Shown: one piece after another, positions 55,023 to 62,784 of the stretch | Layout: each line of letters begins with the position of its first letter | How positions within the stretch are numbered: the stretch's first letter is position 1 | DNA from: Solimonas flava DSM 18980 | GTDB lineage: Bacteria; Pseudomonadota; Gammaproteobacteria; Nevskiales; Nevskiaceae | Reading direction: 5' to 3' | Assembly (NCBI RefSeq): GCF_000426685.1 | Contig: NZ_AUFV01000001.1 | Coordinates: forward strand, 496,001 to 560,000 | DNA length: 64,000 nt | Notes under the pieces: model-generated | The model's input: the letters and a program-made list of their open reading frames with translations, nothing else | Told to the model about the DNA's origin: nothing | Databases searched by the model: none | Position numbers and translations under genes: made by a program

Positions 55023-55414
55023 GGGCGCGCGCGCGCGGCTTCACGCTGATCGAGATGCTCGCCGCCGTCGCCGTGGTGGCGATCGCGCTCGGTGCGATCA
55101 TCGCCGGCATGGCGCGCTACACCAGCAACGCCGCCTATCTGCGCGAGAAAACCGTCGCGCTGTGGGTGGCGCACAACCGCCTCAGCGAGCTGGCGCTGCA
55201 ACGCGCCTGGCCGGATACCGGCAAATCCAACGGCAAAGCCGAAATGGCCGGCGCCGAATGGAAGTGGGAAATGCAGGTGCAGGCCACGACCGACCCGCAC
55301 CTGCGCCGCGTCGACATCCGGGTGACGGCCGACAACGGCAAGCCCGGCAACATCGACCAGCCGGCGCCGCTCGCGCACCTGGCCGCCTTCATCGGCGACG
55401 CGGGGCGCAAATGA
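55019..55414 (+). CDS. gspI: Type II secretion minor pseudopilin GspI
   Basis: A 131-residue minor pseudopilin with prepilin site ARG-FTLIEMLAAVAVVAIALG (~7-25). LREKTVALWVAHNRLSEL is the GspI family helix. With GspJ and GspK it forms the pseudopilus tip. ATGA overlaps on both sides. Confidence 0.95.
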   Translation: MRARARGFTLIEMLAAVAVVAIALGAIIAGMARYTSNAAYLREKTVALWVAHNRLSELALQRAWPDTGKSNGKAEMAGAEWKWEMQVQATTDPHLRRVDIRVTADNGKPGNIDQPAPLAHLAAFIGDAGRK

Positions 55415-56136
55415 AGCGCTCCGTCCGCCGCGCGCGCGGCTTCACGCTGCTGGAGATCATCATCGTCGTCGCGATCTTCGCGATCTTCGCGATGCTCGCC
55501 TACGGCGGCCTCGATGCGGTGCTGAAAACGCGCGCCTCGGTCGAAGCCGCGCAGCAGCGTCTGGCCGAACTGCAGAAGGCCTACATGCGCCTGCGCAACG
55601 ATTTCCAGCAGCTCAGCAACCGGCCGATTCGCGACAACTACGGCGATCTGCAGGCGGCGCTGCTCGGCGCCGACAACGCCGCCGTCGAATTCACGCGCGG
55701 CGGCTGGCGCAATCCGCTGCTGCAGCCGCGCTCGACGCTGGAACGCGTCGCCTACCGGCTCGAAGACGGCGCACTGGTCCGCTCCAGCTGGCGGCTGCTC
55801 GACCGCGCCCAGGACAGCAAGCCGGTCGACGTCGTGCTGCTGCACGACGTCACCGATCTGCGCTGGCGCTTCCTCGACGAGCAGCGCGAGTGGCGGACGC
55901 GCTGGCCGACGCTGGAGACGGCAACGACCACCGCGCAGGCAGCCGGCGTGGCGCCGCCGCTCGGCGTCGAGGTGACGCTGAACACCAAGGACCTCGGCGA
56001 GCTGCGTTTCCTGTTCAAGCTCGGCCTCGACCCGCAGGCGGCGCGCGGTACCGGCAGCGGCAACGTGCCGACGCCGGACGCCACTACGACCACGCCGGAC
56101 AGCGGCGGCACGAGCAGCGGGAGCGACGCGCAATGA
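55411..56136 (+). CDS. gspJ: Type II secretion minor pseudopilin GspJ
   Basis: 241 residues. Prepilin site ARG-FTLLEIIIVVAIFAIFAML (~9-28) and MRLRNDFQQLSNRPIRDNYG typical of GspJ. The last ~28 residues are a Thr/Ser/Gly/Pro-rich tail (TPDATTTTPDSGGTSSG) beyond the family's globular end. ATG 55411 overlaps the gspI stop and the gene's own stop overlaps gspK. Confidence 0.94.
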   Translation: MKRSVRRARGFTLLEIIIVVAIFAIFAMLAYGGLDAVLKTRASVEAAQQRLAELQKAYMRLRNDFQQLSNRPIRDNYGDLQAALLGADNAAVEFTRGGWRNPLLQPRSTLERVAYRLEDGALVRSSWRLLDRAQDSKPVDVVLLHDVTDLRWRFLDEQREWRTRWPTLETATTTAQAAGVAPPLGVEVTLNTKDLGELRFLFKLGLDPQAARGTGSGNVPTPDATTTTPDSGGTSSGSDAQ

Positions 56137-57077
56137 GGCGCCGGCAACGCGGCATCGCCCTGATCACGGCCGTACTGGTCGTCGCGCTCGCGGCGATCGC
56201 CGCTGCGGCCGTGCTGACTTCGGCGAACCTGGCGATCCACCGCACGCAGAACCTGCAGGAATCCGAACTCGGCTGGTGGTATCTGGACGGCGTCGAATCC
56301 TGGGTGCGCACCATCCTGCAACGCGACGCCGAGCTGAACCGCTACGACTCGCTCAAGGACATCTGGGCGACGCCGGCGGCGCTGCCGGTCGACGAGGGCG
56401 GCCTGCGCGGCAACATCGTCGACCTGCAGGGCCGTTACAACCTCAACAACCTCGGCGTGCAAGGCACCAGCGACGCCTACAACAAGCAGGTCGCGATCTT
56501 CGTGCGCCTCTACCAGCAGGCGACCGGCGGCGACGAATACCAGGGCAAGGCGCTGGCCAACGCGATCCGCGACTACATCGACGCCGACAGCGAGCCGACC
56601 GGCACCGACGGCGGCGAGGACGCCGACTATCTCGGCCTCGACCCGCCGCGACGCGTGCCGAACCGGCCGATGCAGAGCGTCAGCGAGCTGCTCGCGGTCA
56701 AGGGCATGACGGCGCAGGTCTACGCCAAGCTCGTCGACCTGGTCGCCGCGCTGCCGCGCAACGGCACCTCGATCAACGTCAATACCGCGCCGCCGCAGCT
56801 GCTGCTGGCGCTGTTCCCGGACGCCGGGACCCCGCTCGAGCAGTTCATCGCCGGGCGCAGCGCGCGCCCGGCCGAACGCGTGGAGGACCTCGACAACGAA
56901 TACAACTTCTCGACCGCCAAGGTCGACAAGAGCCTGATCGGCACGAGCAGCGAGTTCTTCGAGTTGCGCGCCGAGGCTTACATAGGCAGTGGCCGCCTCG
57001 CCCTGTATAGTTTCCTGTATCGGCCGAAAAGCGGCGGCGTGCCGCTCGTCTACGGACGCAGCACCTTCACCGAATAA
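56133..57077 (+). CDS. gspK: Type II secretion minor pseudopilin GspK
   Basis: 314 residues. The N-terminus RQRGIALITAVLVVALAAIAA is a prepilin segment lacking Glu+5, as expected for GspK, the tip subunit. The large helical domain (VDLQGRYNLNNL, YIDADSEPTGTDGGEDADY, INVNTAPPQLLLALFP) contains the acidic residues that bind calcium in GspK. ATG 56133 overlaps the gspJ stop. Confidence 0.95.
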   Translation: MRRRQRGIALITAVLVVALAAIAAAAVLTSANLAIHRTQNLQESELGWWYLDGVESWVRTILQRDAELNRYDSLKDIWATPAALPVDEGGLRGNIVDLQGRYNLNNLGVQGTSDAYNKQVAIFVRLYQQATGGDEYQGKALANAIRDYIDADSEPTGTDGGEDADYLGLDPPRRVPNRPMQSVSELLAVKGMTAQVYAKLVDLVAALPRNGTSINVNTAPPQLLLALFPDAGTPLEQFIAGRSARPAERVEDLDNEYNFSTAKVDKSLIGTSSEFFELRAEAYIGSGRLALYSFLYRPKSGGVPLVYGRSTFTE

Positions 57078-58286
57078 ATGCGAGAAACCCTCTACATCCG
57101 CCTGCGTTCGGCCGACACTGCCGAACCGGTCGAATACTGCATCGCCCGCGCCGACGCGATTGCCTCGTTCGTGGTCCAGCGCGCGCCGCTGGACACGCTG
57201 GCGCCGCTGGCCGCGCAGCACCGCGTGGTCGTGCTGGTGCCGTCGGCGGACGTGCGGCTGGCCACCGTGCAGGTGCCGGCGCGTCAGCCGGCCAAGGTCC
57301 TGCAGGCAGCGCCCTACGTTCTCGAAGAGCAGTTCGCCGAGGATGTCGACACCCTGCACTTCGCGCTCGGCAGCCGCATGGCGGACGGCCGCTGGCCGCT
57401 GGCGATCATCTCGCGCGAGCGCATGGCAGCCTGGCTCGCGCTGCTGCAGACGCAGGGCCTGCATGCCGACCTGATGCTGCCCGACGTACTGGCACTGGCG
57501 GTTCCGGACGACACCCACATTCACGCGCTGGTCGACGGCGGGCAGGCGATCGTGCGCACCGCGCGCGATGCCGGTTTCGTCTGCCTCGCCGAGGATCTCG
57601 GGTTCTGCCTGGAACTCGCCGATCCGGACAAGCAGAAGACCCTGCGCCTGACGGTGCCGCGCGACGAAGCCTTCGACGTCAGCACGCTCGGCTGGCCGGT
57701 CGAGCCGCGCCACGGCTTCGCGACCGCGCTCGAAGCGCTGCTGCAACAGCTGCGTGCCGCCGATGCGATCGACCTCCTGCAGGGCGACTACTCGCCCAAG
57801 CGCAATCGCCTGCGCTGGCTGGCGCCGTGGAAGACGGCCGCGACGCTGGCCGGCGTCGCGATCGTGCTGACGATGCTGGTGCACGGCATCGAGGCCTATC
57901 GCCTCAAGCGCGAGCTCGCCGCGCAGGAAGCCGCCAACGTGGCGCGCTACCAGCAGATCTTTCCGAACGAGACCCGCATCGTCGACCTCGACGCCCAGCT
58001 CACGCAGCAGCTCGCCGCGCTGCAGGGCGGTGCCAGCGGCGGCCGCTTCATTCCGCTGCTCGATGTGCTGTCGCAGGCGCTGGCCGCGCAGCCGGGCCTG
58101 CGTCTGCAGTCGCTGCAGTTTCGCGACGGCACGCTCTACGCGCAGCTCGGCGCCGCCAACCTCGAACTGCTCGAACGCCTGAAGAGCTGGTTCTCCGGCG
58201 GCAGCCGCGGCGCCCAGCTCGGCGTCGAATCGGCCAACGCCGGCGCCGAAGGCGTGCAGATCCGTATCCGCCTCTCCGCTTCATGA
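57078..58286 (+). CDS. gspL: Type II secretion protein GspL
   Basis: 402 residues. An actin-like cytoplasmic domain (~1-240), a single transmembrane helix (~253-272, TAATLAGVAIVLTMLVHGIE) and a periplasmic ferredoxin-like domain (~315-402). It links the cytoplasmic ATPase GspE to the inner membrane platform with GspM. It starts directly after the gspK stop codon with no gap. Confidence 0.94.
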   Translation: MRETLYIRLRSADTAEPVEYCIARADAIASFVVQRAPLDTLAPLAAQHRVVVLVPSADVRLATVQVPARQPAKVLQAAPYVLEEQFAEDVDTLHFALGSRMADGRWPLAIISRERMAAWLALLQTQGLHADLMLPDVLALAVPDDTHIHALVDGGQAIVRTARDAGFVCLAEDLGFCLELADPDKQKTLRLTVPRDEAFDVSTLGWPVEPRHGFATALEALLQQLRAADAIDLLQGDYSPKRNRLRWLAPWKTAATLAGVAIVLTMLVHGIEAYRLKRELAAQEAANVARYQQIFPNETRIVDLDAQLTQQLAALQGGASGGRFIPLLDVLSQALAAQPGLRLQSLQFRDGTLYAQLGAANLELLERLKSWFSGGSRGAQLGVESANAGAEGVQIRIRLSAS

Positions 58287-58792
58287 ACGCCCTGATCGAA
58301 CAATGGCAGGCGCGGGCCCGCGCCGCGCTCGAACAACTGCAACCGCGCGAGCGCCTGATCGTGCTCGCCGGCACCGGCGTGCTGGTCGTGATGGTGCTCT
58401 ACCTCGGCATCTGGGAACCGCTGGTCAACGCCCAGCGCCAGCGCACCGCCGCGCTCGACGGCGCGCGGGCCCTGGCGGTACGCATCGAAAGCGCGGCCGC
58501 CCTCGCGCAGAGCGGCCGCCGTGCCGGCGCGGTCGACCGCAGCGCCGCGCTGCTGTCGGTGGTCGACCAGACCAGCCGCGGCGGCACGCTCGGCAAGGCG
58601 CCGACCCGCGTGCAGCCGGACGGCGCCGGCGACAAGGCCGTCAAGGTCTGGTTCGATGACGTGCCTTTCGACAACACGCTGCGCTGGCTCGGCGAGCTGC
58701 AGGCCCGCTACGGCGTCGGCGTCGACAGCGCCGAGATCGAGCCGGGCTCGGCGCCGGGACTCGTCAACGCCCGTTTCACGCTGGGCCGCTGA
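58283..58792 (+). CDS. gspM: Type II secretion protein GspM
   Basis: 169 residues: a short cytoplasmic N-terminus, one membrane helix (~25-45, LIVLAGTGVLVVMVLYLGIW), and a periplasmic ferredoxin-like domain ending VSRFTLGR-like (VNARFTLGR). It stabilises GspL. ATG 58283 overlaps the gspL stop. Confidence 0.93.
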   Translation: MNALIEQWQARARAALEQLQPRERLIVLAGTGVLVVMVLYLGIWEPLVNAQRQRTAALDGARALAVRIESAAALAQSGRRAGAVDRSAALLSVVDQTSRGGTLGKAPTRVQPDGAGDKAVKVWFDDVPFDNTLRWLGELQARYGVGVDSAEIEPGSAPGLVNARFTLGR

Positions 58793-58793
58793 C

Positions 58794-59549
58794 ATGAAGC
58801 GACGCACCCTGTACGCGCTGGTCGGCGCCCTCACCTTTCTCGTCAGCCTCGTCCTGCTGGCGCCGGCGGCGACGCTGTACGGCTGGCTCAAGCCCGGTCT
58901 CGGCGACAAGGTCGCGCTGGCCGGCGTCGACGGCACGCTGCGCGACGGCAGCGCCGCCGTGGTACTGGTCAGCGGCCGCCCGCTCGCCGAACAGCTGCAC
59001 TGGCGCCTGCGTCTCAGCGACCTGCTGCTCGGCCGCCTCGGCGCTGAGCTCGACAGCCGCGGCGGCGTGCTGATCAGCGGCCACATCAGCAAGGGCTACA
59101 ACAGCGTGCGCGCCGCCGACCTGCGTATCGGCGCCGGGCTCAAGCCGCTGCTGTCCGCATTCGGCCAGCCGTTCGCACCGATCGACGGTCAGGCCAGTCT
59201 CGACCTGCCGACGCTCAAGCTGCTCGACAACTGGCCGGTCGACGCCAACGGCACGCTGCGCGTGCAGGGCCTGGCCTGGACGCTGGCCAAGGAGCCGATC
59301 GTGCTCGGCGATTACGAGGCGACGATCAGCCGCGACGGCAGCGACATGGTCGCCCTCGTGCACACCCTCGCCGGCTCGCTCGAAGTCGCCGGCGACGCCC
59401 GCGCCAAGGCCGACCGCTCGTACGAACTGCATCTGCAGCTGCGGCCGAAGGCCGACGCGCCGCCGCTGGTCCAGAACCTGCTGCGCTCGCTCGGCAATCC
59501 CGACCCTCAGGGCTACTACCACCTGCGCCGCCAAGGGAAACTGTCGTGA
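58794..59549 (+). CDS. gspN: Type II secretion protein GspN
   Basis: 251 residues with an N-terminal membrane segment (~8-28, LVGALTFLVSLVLLAPAATL) and a beta-rich periplasmic part (GVDGTLRDGSAAVVLV, LPLLQNLL-like end PLVQNLLRSLGNPDPQGYY). GspN is a non-universal T2SS component of unclear role. Last gsp gene of the operon, followed by overlapping nudJ. Confidence 0.9.
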   Translation: MKRRTLYALVGALTFLVSLVLLAPAATLYGWLKPGLGDKVALAGVDGTLRDGSAAVVLVSGRPLAEQLHWRLRLSDLLLGRLGAELDSRGGVLISGHISKGYNSVRAADLRIGAGLKPLLSAFGQPFAPIDGQASLDLPTLKLLDNWPVDANGTLRVQGLAWTLAKEPIVLGDYEATISRDGSDMVALVHTLAGSLEVAGDARAKADRSYELHLQLRPKADAPPLVQNLLRSLGNPDPQGYYHLRRQGKLS

Positions 59550-60016
59550 GCGCCGACTGGACGCCGCACGTCGTCGTCGCCTGCGTCGTCGAACGCGACG
59601 GCCGCTTCCTGACGGTCGAGGAGCGCATCAACGGCGCGAGCATGCTGAACCAGCCGGCCGGCCACTGGGAGCACGGCGAGACGCTGATCGACGGCGCGAT
59701 TCGCGAGACGCTCGAGGAAACCGGCTGGGACGTGCAGCCGACGCATTTCCTCGGGCTCTATCACTACGATCCGCAAGGTCTCGAATACGGCTTCCTGCGC
59801 GTGGCCTTCGTCGCCGAGGCGCTGCGCGAGCGGCCCGGCCATGTGCTCGACCGCGGCATCGAGCGTGCGCTGTGGATGAGCCGCGACGAACTCGTCGCGA
59901 CGCGTGAGCGGCACCGCAGCCCGATGGTCCTGCGCTGCGTCGACGACTATCTCGCCGGCCGCCGCCTGCCGCTGGACCTGATCGCGCATCTGAACGAGAC
60001 GCGCGTCGCGCGCTGA
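59546..60016 (+). CDS. nudJ: Nudix phosphohydrolase NudJ
   Basis: 156 residues, GTG start overlapping the gspN stop. The complete Nudix box is GHWEHGETLIDGAIRETLEETG (~39-60, REtLEE core). LNQPAGHWE and YHYDPQGLEYGFLRVAF are typical of the NudJ (HMP-PP/thiamine phosphate phosphatase) type that neighbours mnmA in many gammaproteobacteria. Exact substrate is inferred from that context. Confidence 0.9.
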   Translation: MSADWTPHVVVACVVERDGRFLTVEERINGASMLNQPAGHWEHGETLIDGAIRETLEETGWDVQPTHFLGLYHYDPQGLEYGFLRVAFVAEALRERPGHVLDRGIERALWMSRDELVATRERHRSPMVLRCVDDYLAGRRLPLDLIAHLNETRVAR

Positions 60017-60024
60017 AGGTCGAC

Positions 60025-61131
60025 GTGAGCGCGCCGCATGTCGTCGTCGGGTTGTCCGGCGGCGTCGACTCCTCCGTCAGCGCCTATCTGCTGAAGGAAC
60101 AGGGCTACCGCGTTTCGGGCCTGTTCATGGTCAACTGGACCGAGGACGAACAGGGTTACTGCAGCGCCGCCGACGATTTCCAGGACGCGCGCGCCGTTTG
60201 CGAGGAACTCGGCATCCCGCTGCACCGCGCCGACTTCTCGCGCGAGTATCGCGAGCGCGTGTTCGCCAGATTTCTCGCCGACTACGCCGCCGGCAAGACG
60301 CCGAACCCCGACGTGCTCTGCAACCGCGAAGTGAAGTTCGCGCCGTTTCGCGAGCATGCGCTGCGCCTCGGCGCCGACTTCGTCGCGACCGGCCACTACG
60401 CGCGCATCGAACACGGCAGCGACGGCCCGCGCCTGCTGCGCGCGGTCGACGACAACAAGGACCAGACCTATTTCCTCGCCGCCGTCGAGCGCGCGCAGTT
60501 CGAGCGCGTGCTGTTCCCGGTCGGCGCGCTGGCCAAGCCGGAAGTGCGCGCGATCGCCACGCGCGCCGGGCTGCCGGTGCATCGCAAGAAGGATTCGACC
60601 GGCATCTGCTTCATCGGCGAACGCGAGTTCCGCGAGTTCCTGTCGGCTTACCTGAAGCCCGATCCCGGCGAGATCGTCGACGACCAGGGCCGCGTGATCG
60701 GCCGCCACCAGGGCCTGATGTACTACACGCTCGGACAGCGTCGCGGGCTCGGTGTCGGCGGCACGCGCGGCGCGCGCGAGGCGGCATGGTACGTGGTGGC
60801 CAAGGACGCCGCGCGCAACCGGCTGATCGCCGCGCAGGACCCTGCACATCCGCTGCTGATGACGCGCGAACTGCTCGCCGCGCCGTTCCACTGGATTCGC
60901 CAGCCGCTGCCGCTGCCACCCCGGCTGCAGGCGCGCATCCGCCATCGTCAGAAACTGCAGGACTGCAGCGCCGAGTCGCTGCCCGACGGCCGCGTGCGCG
61001 TGCGCGTGCGCTTCGCCGACGCGCAGCGCGCCGCCGTGCCCGGCCAGTACGTGGTGCTCTACGACGGCGACGAATGCCTCGGCGGCGGCGAGATCGAGCA
61101 CGCGCAGCCGCTCACGGCGGCGGACCACTAG
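60025..61131 (+). CDS. mnmA: tRNA-specific 2-thiouridylase
   Basis: A 368-residue enzyme that thiolates U34 of tRNA Lys, Glu and Gln. GTG 60025 with GAAGG upstream. PP-loop GLSGGVDSSVSA (~9-20), catalytic Cys in NPDVLCNREVKF (~98) and the second Cys in DSTGICFIGER (~194), with the RGLGVGG and C-terminal beta-barrel regions. It follows nudJ by 8 bases. Confidence 0.97.
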   Translation: MSAPHVVVGLSGGVDSSVSAYLLKEQGYRVSGLFMVNWTEDEQGYCSAADDFQDARAVCEELGIPLHRADFSREYRERVFARFLADYAAGKTPNPDVLCNREVKFAPFREHALRLGADFVATGHYARIEHGSDGPRLLRAVDDNKDQTYFLAAVERAQFERVLFPVGALAKPEVRAIATRAGLPVHRKKDSTGICFIGEREFREFLSAYLKPDPGEIVDDQGRVIGRHQGLMYYTLGQRRGLGVGGTRGAREAAWYVVAKDAARNRLIAAQDPAHPLLMTRELLAAPFHWIRQPLPLPPRLQARIRHRQKLQDCSAESLPDGRVRVRVRFADAQRAAVPGQYVVLYDGDECLGGGEIEHAQPLTAADH

Positions 61132-61235
61132 ACCCGAGCGGGCTGATCTGCGCGCCGCGCTCGCGGCGTCCCGGGCGCCGCACAGGCGCTGCGCCAGCTT
61201 CCGAGAGATCACTGCAAGCTGCTGTTTACTTGGAC

Positions 61236-61249
61236 TTGACAGCGTTGTC
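61236..61249 (+). promoter_or_regulatory. LacI-type operator-like palindrome over a -35-like TTGACA
   Basis: GACA-GCGT-TGTC (61238-61249) is a 12-bp dyad centred on CG, the shape of LacI-family operators. It overlaps a consensus -35 TTGACA (61236-61241), 85 bases before the sugar porter. The -10 region is weak (GATCTT near 61259). Confidence 0.5.
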
Positions 61250-61326
61250 TTTTGCATCGATCTTAGCTCCGCTTCGTCCCGAAGCGCACACAGCGACCGG
61301 CCAAGACCGGTCCGGAGGAGAACCCG

Positions 61327-62784
61327 ATGCCGCCGCGCGTACCCCCTTTGACTCTCAGCCTGACGCTGATCGCGACGCTCGGCGGCCTGCTGTTCGGCTA
61401 CGACACGGCGGTGATCTCGGGCGCGATCGCCTCGATCGACGCCAACTTCATCGATCCGCGCGGCCTTTCGGAAACGGCGCGTTCGTCCCTGTCGGGCCTG
61501 ACGGTGGCGAGCGCGCTGTTCGGCTGCGTCTTCGGCGGCGCAATCGCCGGTACCCTCGCCGACCGCTTCGGCCGGCGCACGACGCTGATCGTCGCCGCGC
61601 TGCTGTTCCTGCTCTGTTCGATCGGCTCGGCGCTGCCGGAACTCGGGCTCGGCCCGATCGGTGGACTCGGCCCCGACGCGCTGCTGCCGTTCAACGTCTA
61701 CCGCATCATCGGCGGCCTCGGCGTCGGCATCGCCTCGCTGGTGTCGCCGCTGTATATCGCCGAGATCGCCCCGGCCGCCGTGCGCGGCAAGCTGGTGTCA
61801 CTGAACCAGATCGCGATCGTGATCGGCATCGTCGGCGTCTACTTCGTGAACTGGGCGATCGCGCGCACCGGTGACGAAGCCTGGCTGCACGCCTGGGGCT
61901 GGCGCTGGATGTTCGCTTCCGAGGCGATCCCGAGCCTGCTGTTCGTGCTGCTGCTGCTCAAGGCCCCGGACACGCCGCGCTGGCTGGTCATGCGCCGCCG
62001 CGACGACGCCGCGCTGGCGATCCTCGGCCGGCTCGGCGAAGCGCGTCCGCAGCAGACACTGCGCGAGATCGAGGCCAGCCTGGTGGTGTCGCGCGAGCCG
62101 CTGTTCGCATTCGGCCGCAAGGTCGTGATCGTCGGCGTGCTGCTGTCGGTGTTCCAGCAGCTGGTCGGCATCAATGCCGTGCTGTATTACGCGCCGCTGA
62201 TGTTCCAGAACATGGGTGCGAGCACCGACAGCGCGCTGTGGCAGACCGTGATCGTCGGCATCGCCAACGTCGCCTTCACGCTGGTGGCGACCTTCAAGGT
62301 CGACCACTGGGGCCGCAAGCCGCTGATGCTGTGGGGCGCGCTGCTGATGGCCACAGCGATGCTGGCGCTCGGCAGCCTGTTCGCGAGCCAGCATCTCGGC
62401 CTGGCGGCGCTCGCGGCGATGATCGTCTACATCGCCGGCTTCGCGTTCTCGTGGGGGCCGATCGTCTGGATTCTGCTCTCCGAAATCTTCCCGAACGCGA
62501 TCAAGGGCAAGGCCATGGCGCTGGCGGTCGCCGCGCAGTGGATCGCCAATCTGCTGGTGTCGTGGAGCTTCAAGGTGCTCGACGGCAATTCGGTGCTCAA
62601 CGCCGCCTTCCACCACGGCTTCGCGTACTGGCTGTACGGCACGATGAGCCTCGCCGCGGCGCTGTTCGTCTGGAAGCTCGTGCCCGAAACCAAGGGCCGC
62701 ACGCTCGAACAGATGCAGGAGGTCTGGGGCCGGCCCGCACCGGCGGCAGCGCTGGGCGTGGCCGAGGCCGGCCATGCGCGCTGA
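61327..62784 (+). CDS. MFS sugar porter (XylE/GLUT-like)
   Basis: 485 residues, 12 predicted membrane helices. Sugar-porter signatures: GGLLFGYDTAVISGA (helix 1), GRRTTLI after helix 2, YIAEIAPAAVRGKLVS after helix 4, QQLVGINAVLYYAP (helix 7), and PETKGRTLEQMQE at the C-terminus. It is a proton-coupled hexose/pentose transporter of the inner membrane. ATG 61327 follows GGAGGAG. The GH3 gene overlaps its 3' end by 11 bases, so the transported sugar is probably the glucose or xylose that enzyme releases. Confidence 0.95.
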   Translation: MPPRVPPLTLSLTLIATLGGLLFGYDTAVISGAIASIDANFIDPRGLSETARSSLSGLTVASALFGCVFGGAIAGTLADRFGRRTTLIVAALLFLLCSIGSALPELGLGPIGGLGPDALLPFNVYRIIGGLGVGIASLVSPLYIAEIAPAAVRGKLVSLNQIAIVIGIVGVYFVNWAIARTGDEAWLHAWGWRWMFASEAIPSLLFVLLLLKAPDTPRWLVMRRRDDAALAILGRLGEARPQQTLREIEASLVVSREPLFAFGRKVVIVGVLLSVFQQLVGINAVLYYAPLMFQNMGASTDSALWQTVIVGIANVAFTLVATFKVDHWGRKPLMLWGALLMATAMLALGSLFASQHLGLAALAAMIVYIAGFAFSWGPIVWILLSEIFPNAIKGKAMALAVAAQWIANLLVSWSFKVLDGNSVLNAAFHHGFAYWLYGTMSLAAALFVWKLVPETKGRTLEQMQEVWGRPAPAAALGVAEAGHAR

